From: Arsenophonus sp046530935
Lineage (GTDB): Bacteria; Pseudomonadota; Gammaproteobacteria; Enterobacterales; Enterobacteriaceae
Direction of reading: 5' to 3'
Length of the DNA stretch: 36,970 bases
NCBI GenBank assembly: GCA_046530935.1
Contig: JBHEQW010000086.1
Coordinates: 1-36,970, forward strand
Shown: positions 28,970-36,970 of the stretch, in pieces
Position numbering within the stretch: the first letter of the stretch is position 1
Layout: the number at the start of each line of letters is the position of its first letter
Notes under the pieces: model-generated
What the model was told of the DNA's origin: nothing
The model's input: only the letters and a program-made list of their open reading frames with translations
The model's database searches: none
Made by a program: the position numbers and the translations under genes

Positions 28970-30733
28970 TTATCTGGTAGTTAGTGAAGGATCATGTTTT
29001 AAGTATTTATCTAAATCTTTAGTATTTGATACTAAATTGTTATCATGATTATTAATAATAGCACAACAACAATCTGCTTTCTTTTTAGCCAAAAAATGTG
29101 ACATGGTTTTAGCAATTTCATATTCACCTACAACTATATGATTTGCACCAAGTTCACGAATATATCTAATATCATCATTATAGTTAGCACGAACAATAAT
29201 AGTGATATCAGGGTTTAATGATCTAGCCTTTTCAATGATTTGCCCTGCTTCATACCTATTTAAAATGGTGACTAATAGTGTTTGAGCTCGATCTATGCCA
29301 GCAAGCTTCATCAGTGCTTTATTTACTGCATTACCAATTAGTGAGCAGAAGCCATTTTTAGCTAATTCTTCAAACCTAGCGCGTGTATTTTCGATAACGA
29401 CAATCGGCATATCTTTTTGGCGTAATTTTTTCGCCAAAATAGCACCAACACTACCGTAACCAACAATAATTGTATGACCGCAAATATCGACAGGAATTTG
29501 TGCAACTTCTTCCTTGGTTTCTTTTAATAATTCTTCCTCTGTCATTTCAGTTTTTTTTAGGTAACTGTCAAGTAAGCTGAATAGCAATGGATTAATCATA
29601 ATAGATATTATCGCACAAGCTAAAATTAGATTTGGTGCTTGACTATCAAATATATTAAGTGTCATTCCCATTCCGGCCAGGATGAAGGAGAATTCACCGA
29701 TTTGTGCCAGGCTTATTGCGATAGTTAAGGCAGTACCCCAGCTATGACCAAATAGTCTAACTAACAGTAATGCGGCTAGTGATTTACCAATAGTGATGAT
29801 TGCTAAAACAGCCAATACAGAAAGTGGATGTTCTATTAATATGATAGGATCTAGAAGCATGCCAACAGATACAAAGAACAAAACCGCAAATGCATCTCGT
29901 AAAGGTAGTGTATCTTGTGCAGCTCTATGACTTAATTCAGATTCATTTAGAATCATACCGGCGAAAAATGCGCCAAGGGCAAAAGAAGCATTAAATAAAG
30001 TTACTGCGGCGTAGGCAATGCCTAGCGCTAGTACTAAAACTGCTAGTGTAAATAATTCACGAGAACCTGTTGCCGCAGTAATGGCTAGTATCCATGGAAT
30101 AAGTTGGCGACCGATAAAAAGTGTAATGATAATAAAAATAGCTACTTTACCAACGGTAAAGGTTAATTTAATTGCAAGTTCATTAAAACTAGTATTATTG
30201 CTATCAATAATAGCGGCAATTGATGGCAGCAATACTAGCGTCAAGAGCATGACTAAATCTTCTACAATTAGCCAACCAATGGCAATTTGGCCTCGTTTAC
30301 TATCGATAAGTTGACGTTCTTCTAATGTTCTTAATAAGACTACAGTACTGGCTGTTGAGAGACAAAGCCCAAAAACAATTCCAGCAAATATTCCCCAACC
30401 AAATAACAAGGCTAAACAAAGACCTAATAATGTAGCAGTAATTATTTGAGCAATAGCACTAGGAATAGCAATTGATTTTACTGCCAAAAGGTCTTTTAAT
30501 GAAAAATGTAAACCAACACCAAACATCAATAATATAACGCCAATTTCGGCGAGCTCACTTGCTAAATTTGTATTTGCAACAAAACCTGGCGTAAATGGAC
30601 CAATAAGAACGCCAGCTAATAAATACCCAACTAACGGTGATATTCTTAATCTTTGTGCAATCATACCAAATAGATAGGCAAGAGCTAAACCACAAACAAT
30701 TGTTGTGATGAGAGATGATGCTGAATGATCCAT
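28970..30733 (-). CDS. ybaL: YbaL, Kef-type monovalent cation:proton antiporter
   Basis: YbaL belongs to the CPA2 (KefB/KefC-like) antiporter family, inner-membrane proteins exchanging K+ or Na+ for H+. The product has 587 residues (E. coli 558). Residues 1-390 form about a dozen hydrophobic segments, with features such as SPLVGYLLAGVLIGP (32-46) and IVEDLVMLLTLVLL (156-169). The cytosolic RCK/TrkA-N domain starts near residue 418, with the nucleotide-binding GYGSVG at 425-430 and an acidic residue after the second strand (VVIEN). The ATG has a strong Shine-Dalgarno (AGAGGAG). It is convergent with gsk. The transport substrate cannot be read from the sequence. Confidence 0.95.
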   Translation of the reverse strand: MDHSASSLITTIVCGLALAYLFGMIAQRLRISPLVGYLLAGVLIGPFTPGFVANTNLASELAEIGVILLMFGVGLHFSLKDLLAVKSIAIPSAIAQIITATLLGLCLALLFGWGIFAGIVFGLCLSTASTVVLLRTLEERQLIDSKRGQIAIGWLIVEDLVMLLTLVLLPSIAAIIDSNNTSFNELAIKLTFTVGKVAIFIIITLFIGRQLIPWILAITAATGSRELFTLAVLVLALGIAYAAVTLFNASFALGAFFAGMILNESELSHRAAQDTLPLRDAFAVLFFVSVGMLLDPIILIEHPLSVLAVLAIITIGKSLAALLLVRLFGHSWGTALTIAISLAQIGEFSFILAGMGMTLNIFDSQAPNLILACAIISIMINPLLFSLLDSYLKKTEMTEEELLKETKEEVAQIPVDICGHTIIVGYGSVGAILAKKLRQKDMPIVVIENTRARFEELAKNGFCSLIGNAVNKALMKLAGIDRAQTLLVTILNRYEAGQIIEKARSLNPDITIIVRANYNDDIRYIRELGANHIVVGEYEIAKTMSHFLAKKKADCCCAIINNHDNNLVSNTKDLDKYLKHDPSLTTR

Positions 30734-31144
30734 TAAATCTCCTCTTTTATTTGGATGACAAAATAAATACGCATGTAGAATTCAAGCTTATTTTGATCTA
30801 CCTACACTATAAACTAAAAAAGAGCTAAAAATTAGGTTATAAATAAATATTTTAAGTATAATAACTATAATTTATTATTTTAAAATACATTATAATATAA
30901 ACCACTATTTTTTTATTCATATTTCATAATAATGTACTCAAAAAATAATTATAAAAATCTAGATTAAATTAATTAACTAAATACTTTTTAAACATTAAAT
31001 AATTTTAAGTATTTGAAATATCTCATCTTTTTTCTAAAAAAAAATGCAAAATCGCATTTATTAATCATTTCTAAAATTCTAAAATAAGAATTTTCACGTT
31101 AATGCCTTTGAATTTGATATATAAATAACATAATAGAATTATAC
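30734..31144. other. AT-rich stretch upstream of ybaL
   Basis: This should contain the ybaL promoter, but A/T runs offer many weak candidates and none stands out. No open frame. It ends at the left end of IS256-family copy F. Confidence 0.45.
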
Positions 31145-32575
31145 ACATTTCTGCTGTATGTGGTTTCGGAGATGTTGGCATATCATGTTGATTGATTTCG
31201 TGGATAATTCCAACAATAAAGAAATCATATGCAATAAAAATCTAGCTTATATAAGTATCTACAAAAACAGATATCATCTATAATTCACTGCATGAACTTA
31301 ATCCCTAATGGGTGCTAGAGGGACAATTGATAGCAACCGACATTGAAGCCTGAACTCAAACTCATGCTGCTTCAATATGCTGAACTCCGTTAGCTCCTTG
31401 TTGACTGGCTGACATGCTATAGCGTCGTTTATAATTATTATTTGCTACACAAAGAACTATACAGATTAGTATTGCATGTTGATATTAAAATGCCTAAGGC
31501 CATGGGGGAATCGCAGCTACAAAGGAATATGCTTCTAACAACTTCTTGCTAACGCTTTATCTAAATTGCAAAAAAACAGCAAAGAGTTGCTCTACCATAG
31601 CTGTACATATACTAGGTGTTCTCCACCAGTGATTTTCACGAAGTTCTATATGCAATTCTTTGTAAAAAAGTAAATGCTCCTCTTTGCCAGTACCGTAAGC
31701 AAACTGAAAGAGCAATTGCTTCAAGAACACAGATAAATGATGGTGTGCACTGCGTGATTTAAGTGATATTCGCGTGCTATGTTTATTTTTTGCCATATGG
31801 CATATACACTCCCATCAGGCAAGATGATCGTATTTTCCTGCTGGTTATTATCGGCGTTACTAAATATGGATATAATGAGCTAGTTATGATCAAAAATGCT
31901 TATGAGAGTTAAAGCGAACTTGGTCAAACTTCTCGATTGGCCTACAAACGTCTGAGTTAATTATATCTTCCAGGCTTTCTACTGTAAGCAACGCCATTAA
32001 ATTTTGAAATGCAATGCCAAAGATATTCCTAGATACGCAGCACTAACTCTCTGTTTGGCACACAAAATAGTTAATGTACTTATCGCTTCACTCCTAAAAG
32101 GCATGTAACTAAAAGTTAACTATGTGCTCAGGTTGGAGGTTTTCTCCATAATATAGAAAGATGCAATATCGCTAATAAAGCCATTGATGTTTATCAAAAC
32201 AATATTTAGCAAAATATTCTGAAGCAATCAAAAATCTAGAAAAAAATCGAGAAAAACTTCTAGCATTAACAACTTCCAATCATGATATTAGGCGTCAATA
32301 AGAATGATTAATCCAATTAAATCTGCTTTTGCGACAATGAATCTACGAAGATTCAGGCAAAAAAACTATAGTTGAAGAAAAACAACCATTTCAATGCTAT
32401 TTAATCTGCTACAGATTGCTCAGAAAAGCTGTAGCTGGCTAATAGGACTTTAAACCTGCTAGCAATGGTTTGTGGTAAACAACATGAATTAAAAAAAGAG
32501 AAACCATATTCATAAAACATTAGAAAGGAGAAGAGTAGTCTGACCGACATACACCAGATTTACTAATAACTCGGA
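31145..32575 (+). mobile_element. IS256-family insertion sequence, decayed, full length (copy F)
   Basis: The left end has TTTCTGCTGTATGTGG (31149-31164), the right end CATACACCAGATTTACTAAT (32552-32571). These are inverted versions of each other with few differences. The 3' half translates with frame changes into an IS256-family transposase. FWNAMPKIFLDTQH does not appear cleanly, but FNAMPKIFLDTQH-like sequence lies at about 32000-32040, followed by SVWHTK. KNLEKNREKLLAL is at about 32230-32270, the 'NPIE'-equivalent near 32305, and REKQPF near 32380. The 5' half matches copies A, C and D at nucleotide level. This is the best copy for defining the element's ends, about 1.43 kb. The minus-strand frame 31557-31796 is a shadow. 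Confidence 0.82.
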
Positions 32576-32905
32576 ATTACCATAATTAGTATTGCTAGGT
32601 AACACTTCATTAATAATCTATAAAAGATAAGATTGGCTCAAAGTTAAAACTCAATTATTCAACAAAAAATCATACTATATTTCGAGATGTGATAATTATA
32701 TAAAATGATTTAGTGAAAACAACTGAATGTTATTGTAATATATATATTATAAAAAGATATTTTAAAAATATAATAAACGCATCATCCACTAACTATTTAA
32801 CCATGGGGAAGTCTTCAGCATCTAAAATATAAATACACATATACTTTCAGGATCATGCTGATTGGATGCCTAAAGATCGCTGATAACTGGATGATCTCCT
32901 ATATG
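32576..32905. other. Spacer between IS256- and IS110-family remnants
   Basis: AT-rich, with no gene recognised. The last part may belong to the upstream end of the IS110-family element. Confidence 0.4.
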
Positions 32906-33965
32906 AAATATTATTCACTGTTGGCATTGATATTGCAAAACATCTGACGCAAGTCTATTTCATTAATGAAAATAAAGATGAAATTATCGATAAACAAGTT
33001 AATCAAAATGCTTTATTAAAATATTTTATTAATCGGGAACATTATCTTATTAGCAAGGAAGGAGTCTGTTTTAGTTCTCAGTATTGAGCTCATGAATTAG
33101 AAAAACTAGTGCATAAAATTTATTTACTTAAAGATAAATTCGTTAAAATATTCTTGATGGGCAACAAAAATAACGTTATGGATTCTCGTACTATCTATCT
33201 CAGGAGGTGGTTCAAGAGCCTAGTAAAAGCTATAGGCCTCAAAATCGAATAAGCAAAAGGGATGTGATTCCTCTAGATAAAAAATGCGTCGACACACCAG
33301 ATTGTGAAGTTTCATATGCTATAGATTAACTTGATACATCGATTATTATTAGAGTTTAGCGAAATTAAACATGAGAACTTAATGGGATTGGCTCATTAAT
33401 CAATGATTATACACAAGAAATGCTTAATTGCTTGAAAGAAAAACCTGTCGCAATTCCTGATTTAGCAGATTGAAAAGCAGTATCGACGATTCAGTGACAC
33501 CTTTTATACTTAAATAGTCAGCATAAAATAGCTGCTGGGTAAGCAAAATATGAACGATGCTATCTCAGAAATTATGGAAATCCTTGGTGTTTAGCCGCTT
33601 ATTGCCGCTGCAGCAGTTGCTACAATGGAAAATGTTAATGCTTTCCCAGTCAATGCGAAAGTTTTCTGTATATTATCTGGCTAGTGCAAAAATAAACTAG
33701 CACTGGTTGAAAAGCACGGTTACTGATTGGTGGTATTAACAAACGTTGTGTTACATCTATCTGCGAATGTTGTTTATACATAACGCAATTGGAGATATCT
33801 GCTACCCTACCTACCACCAGTCAGCCATACTGCTATCAAAAGAACCATTCCCACACTTGGAGTTTAATAGCCATAATAAAAAAGAGACTGTCAAGATCTT
33901 AGCGCTGCTTGGTATGGCTAACAAGATACCACGTATGGTTGTTGGCTTTACTGGCCGATGATCTG
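32906..33965 (+). mobile_element. IS110-family insertion sequence, decayed
   Basis: The plus-strand frame from 32911 reads VGIDIAKHLTQVYFINENKD, the typical start of IS110-family DEDD transposases ('GIDvaK..f.v...d..g'). It continues through one stop into AHELEKLVHKIYLLKDKFVK and GNKNNVMDSRTIY, matching '.GnKsDa.DA.aI'. The middle is broken. The C-terminal part includes IAAAAVATMENVNAF near 33600-33645, matching 'ia..liA..Gd...F', and the open frame 33746-33961. That frame contains RMLFIHNAIGD, matching 'LliHgAr', and LALLGMANKIPRMVVGF, matching 'alANKlARivWa'. All this fits one eroded element of about 1.1 kb. The IS1595-family remnant begins right after it. Confidence 0.82.
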
Positions 33966-33969
33966 AACT

Positions 33970-35140
33970 ACAATAAAAAACAGCTCACCATCTCCAGATA
34001 CTTTTGAGTAAAATGCCATGATAAGGCTATGTTAGAAAAGGTTATTAATAGAACTTCATTCTACTGGTATGAAGGCTTTTTTCTACAGAAATTACAATGA
34101 AACAGCAAACAGTCATACAAATTAAAGAGACTACTTCCTTACTCCTTGCTAACATAAATCGGCATCTCATTAGTTTTAGTTAGCTTTGTGACAATCTATC
34201 GAATAATATCGATTCATGCACTCAAGCAAGTCATTCCATTTTATCCTGTCCATATTGTCATACTGGATATCTTATCCGCTGTGAACATTTATTAGTGTTA
34301 CAGACATATCGTTATAAACTCATCAGATTACAGAAAAAACATTTAACAATTATACTGGAAGTTCTCTATCGAGAGGACATCAGAAGGACAAATGATTGGT
34401 TGTCTACGATGTAGTTTAAATCGCTTAAATTTATTGGAGTCAACGAAACAAACAGGCATTGATTTAAAAATAGCGTTTTAGATTGACGATTGGCGTTACT
34501 CCTTCCTTTCTTCAACGGCGACAAGCTAACTTAAATAGACTAAGTAGTATTGTTGAAGTTGACAAAACATTTTTCCTAATCCTTTAAAGGAAAGCAGTAT
34601 ATCTTATATAAGAAAAGGTAGAAACCGCAGGAAAAAAGGAAATAAAAGGAAAGAACAAATTACGATCTTAATTGCTATAGATAGCTAGATAGCTAGATAG
34701 CTAGATAGCTAGATAGCTAGTGTTATGTAAGTGATGAGATTTTTGAAGAGTTTAATGAGAGTTTGTTATGTATTTTTGATCAGATCATCAATAAAGAGTC
34801 CATCCTTATACCCGAATTGAGCTAAATGAATGATAGAGCAACCTTTGCTAGCTACCATGAAATTAGTTAAAATTGCTTAAGACAATGCTAGATAATTATA
34901 GAGTTCTTGCTAAAGAATTCCAAATTTAAAATGTAAACAGTTATATCAGCTGATTAAAAGAAGAATGACTGAGTAGACTATATGGTCTAGAGTCGTTTTA
35001 TTTACCAAATGATCTTTTATGAAAAAGATCATTTAAAACTAGAACAATTGAAATATAGACGTGCCTACAAATTGCTCTACAACAAAACAAGAACCTTTCC
35101 TTTGCCAATATATCATTTAATAAATGTTAACTCTTTTAAA
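33970..35140 (+). mobile_element. IS1595-family insertion sequence, decayed (copy 2)
   Basis: Plus-strand pieces of an IS1595-family transposase appear in order. A start-like tract at 34097 aligns with copy 1. ILSCPYCHTGYLIRCEH (about 34238-34290) is the N-terminal zinc ribbon. SIVEVDKTFFLI (about 34540-34580) is the 'vEvDEtff' catalytic segment of the family, with Glu replaced by Lys. KGKNKLRS near 34650 corresponds to the following basic region. The reading frame is broken at many points, and an 8-bp unit repeated five times (34681-34720) interrupts it. The 3' part near 34780-34940 aligns with 2050-1900 of copy 1. Ends are approximate. Confidence 0.75.
34681..34720. repeat. Microsatellite-like array, 8-bp unit x5
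   Basis: ATAGCTAG is repeated five times without error at 34681-34720. The flanking bases (CTATAG just before, TG just after) suggest a partial unit on the left. It sits within the dead IS1595-family transposase, where the other copy shows no such array. The unit contains the palindrome TAGCTA. Confidence 0.97.
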
Positions 35141-36085
35141 TATTAATGGCGAATACTAAAATCTTTCATATGGAATCATAGTGATGACAATGATAGGTAA
35201 GGTCTAAACTTGCTAAATCTGGATTGTTTCTTAAACTTAAACCCATTTAGTAGAATAAGATGTAAAAGTCAGCTTAATTGCACATGGTCCTAGCGTAATG
35301 CCTATAACAAGGTTGGATATAGAGCTGTAGCAACTGCTCGTCAATATCTGATTTTCAGATGTCTTGCAAACTGGTCTGATGAATTCATATATAGCAAATA
35401 ATAAAGTTGAAAGTATTAAAAATATTGCGCACAATGAGTATAATAATTCTTGCTGCTGGGATGTGTAGAGCCAGCAAGAATTGCCAGAATTCACAAGAGC
35501 CAACTAATGGTGGATAAAACACATAGTGGCTACTCTCTACTTCTTGTGTAAATTTTTTCTAGTATTAATAATACTACAGTTATTTTAATCAAAATAGTAT
35601 ATTTTTTTATAAAAAAAACCTATTTAGGTAAAGATAAAAATACTTTTTACTACAGAAAAGTAGCCTAAAACGCACTAAATTTTTTTATCGATTAATATAA
35701 ATAAAAAATATATTTTAAACCTAGTTTTGATGATGATTTTATCGAATAGCACAATTAAAAAGGAAGTCAAATAGAAAATTACTTAAATTATATTAGATAT
35801 AGCAAAGGCAGACAAAAAAACGATGGAATAAACTACATGTCGTCTCTGATTTACTTAAAGAGTATAAAAATAAGCATACCACTACACATATAGTGTGAGC
35901 GATATTAATTAGAAAAAAGAGATCACCAAACCAATATACAAGTATTGGAATAAGCAACCCAGTTTATCTTGAAATTAAGAGTTATTTCATATCATCTACT
36001 CGCATAAGTAGTATATGATAGATTGATTTATGCAACATTAATCAAGACAGGCGTAATTAAATTTAATAAATTGATTACTTATCAT
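35141..36085. other. Non-coding stretch downstream of proS
   Basis: About 0.95 kb with no recognised gene. A minus-strand frame at 35237-35503 (88 codons) has a hydrophobic tract (SLCAIFLILSTLLFAIYEF), but no family, ribosome binding site or neighbour supports it. The part from 35540 to 35730 is almost pure A/T. No IS family was recognised. Confidence 0.4.
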
Positions 36086-36167
36086 CTTTGCTAATCAACC
36101 TCACTAATAATAATATTCAAGCTAAAAATAGCTTGAATATTATTATTAGTGAGGTTGATTAGCAAAG
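36086..36167. repeat. Perfect 39-bp inverted repeat overlapping the proS stop codon
   Basis: The left arm 36086-36124 and right arm 36129-36167 are exact reverse complements around an AAAA loop. The right arm includes the last two proS codons and its TAA (36159-36161), so the end of the coding sequence is mirrored on the far side of the loop. In RNA this forms a very stable hairpin starting inside the gene; no T-tract follows. It might serve as a 3' end or terminator, but its perfection suggests a recent inverted duplication. Confidence 0.97.
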
Positions 36168-36970
36168 TTTTATTTTCAAAAAATCAACTATATCAGCGAG
36201 ATCAATAAATTTTTTCTCATTATCTCGCCGCTGTTTATATTCAAGCTTGTTATCATTTAAATTACGATCACCGATCACGATTATATGAGGTATTCCAATA
36301 AGCTCAATATCGGCAAACATAACACTAGGCCGTTCTTTTCGATCATAAAAAATGACATCAATGCCATTGGCTTGCAAATCACAGTAAAGTTTTTCTGCAA
36401 CTTCTTTAACACGATATGATCGATGCATATTCATTGGCAAAATAGCAACTTGAAAAGGTGCAATCGCATCAGGCCAAATAATTCCTTTATCATCATGGCT
36501 CTGCTCAATTGTAGCTGCTACAATCCGAGTGATACCGATACCATAACATCCCATCGTTATCATTTGATTATAGCCATCCTCATTTTGCACACTGGCATTC
36601 ATTGCTTCAGAATATTTAGTTCCAAGTTGAAAAATATGACCAACTTCAATCCCACGTTTAATTTGTACAGTCCCTTTGCCATCCGGACTTGGATCCCCTT
36701 CTACTACCTTACGTAAATCAGAAACATCTGGTAAAGGTAAATCACGTTGCCAATTAATACCAAAATAATGTTTATGATCGATATTGGCAGCTGCACTAAA
36801 ATCACTCATCACGGCAACACTGCGGTCGATAATCGCCGGTATTGCTAAGTTAACAGGACCTAATGAACTTGGACCCACTTTTAGGATTGCTCGTATTTCT
36901 TCTTCTGTTGAGAATCTAAGAGGGCTCGCAACCAGAGGATGTTTTTCTGCTTTAATCTCATTTAATTCAT
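36159..36970 (-). CDS. proS: ProS, prolyl-tRNA synthetase, C-terminal part (cut by window edge)
   Basis: ProS attaches proline to tRNA-Pro and is a class II synthetase with an inserted editing domain in the bacterial type. The frame is open from the window edge at 36970 to TAA at 36159-36161. That is 270 codons of a protein usually about 570 residues long, so the N-terminal half lies outside. The first part (ELNEIKAEKHPLVASPLRFS) is the end of the editing insertion. GPSSLGPV and HYFGINWQRDLPLPD follow, then FQLGTKYSEAMNASVQ, class II motif 3 TMGCYGIGITRIVAA, and the anticodon-binding domain with DRKERPSVMFADIELIGIPH. The ATG at 36876-36878 is internal, not the start. The last residues (KIKLC) differ from the usual ending and fall in the 39-bp inverted repeat. 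Confidence 0.95.
   Translation of the reverse strand, partial: ELNEIKAEKHPLVASPLRFSTEEEIRAILKVGPSSLGPVNLAIPAIIDRSVAVMSDFSAAANIDHKHYFGINWQRDLPLPDVSDLRKVVEGDPSPDGKGTVQIKRGIEVGHIFQLGTKYSEAMNASVQNEDGYNQMITMGCYGIGITRIVAATIEQSHDDKGIIWPDAIAPFQVAILPMNMHRSYRVKEVAEKLYCDLQANGIDVIFYDRKERPSVMFADIELIGIPHIIVIGDRNLNDNKLEYKQRRDNEKKFIDLADIVDFLKIKLC

Noticed and set aside
33746..33961. 71-codon open frame as a separate small gene
   Set aside because: It is the C-terminal segment of the decayed IS110-family transposase (ANKIPRM motif).
34681..34720. CRISPR array or phase-variable promoter
   Set aside because: The unit is 8 bp with no spacers, there are no cas genes, and no intact gene follows whose expression or frame it could switch.
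35237..35503. 88-codon frame with a hydrophobic stretch
   Set aside because: No ribosome binding site, family match or operon context. In AT-rich DNA hydrophobic chance frames are common.
36086..36167. Standard Rho-independent terminator for proS
   Set aside because: The stem is far longer than usual, starts inside the coding sequence and lacks a T-tract. A terminator role is possible but does not explain the structure.

Overview
The window is AT-rich DNA from a gammaproteobacterium of the Enterobacterales, very probably an insect-associated symbiont in an early to middle stage of genome decay. The intact proteins match E. coli orthologues almost end to end (MenFDBCE, TyrA, RplS, TrmD, RimM, RpsP, Ffh, Gsk, YbaL, ProS). 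Only about 40% of the window is coding. Most of the rest is eroded insertion sequences full of stops and frameshifts. An Arsenophonus- or Sodalis-like symbiont would fit, but the sequence alone does not settle the genus.

Layout. 1-2900: dead IS256-family and IS1595-family elements, both on the minus strand. 3902-11063 (-): the menaquinone cluster menF-menD-(menH)-menB-menC-menE in E. coli order, with menH a pseudogene. 11422-15150: an unrecognised broken ORF, an IS5-family remnant and two IS256-family remnants. 15233-16333 (-): tyrA. 16540-20016: a decayed IS91-family element and an internally deleted IS256 copy. 20465-23986 (-): ffh and the rpsP-rimM-trmD-rplS operon with a recognisable promoter and terminator. 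24256-27090: partial IS256 and IS91-family remnants. 27612-30733: gsk (+) converging on ybaL (-), as in E. coli. 31145-35140: IS256, IS110 and IS1595 remnants. 36159-36970 (-): the 3' part of proS, cut by the window edge.

Function. The men genes lead from chorismate to dihydroxynaphthoyl-CoA for menaquinone, with only the MenH step broken. TyrA takes chorismate toward tyrosine. The ffh-rpsP block serves protein targeting, ribosome assembly and tRNA modification. Gsk salvages purine nucleosides, YbaL is a Kef-type cation/proton antiporter, and ProS charges tRNA-Pro.

The most unusual structure is a set of three long, nearly perfect inverted repeats (arms of 25, 29 and 39 bp with 4-14 nt loops). 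One overlaps the proS stop codon, one follows tyrA, and one lies inside a dead IS91 transposase. They look like products of template-switch inverted duplication. Short perfect tandem duplications, including an 8-bp unit repeated five times, are also concentrated in the dead DNA. I found no CRISPR array, rRNA, tRNA or prophage module.
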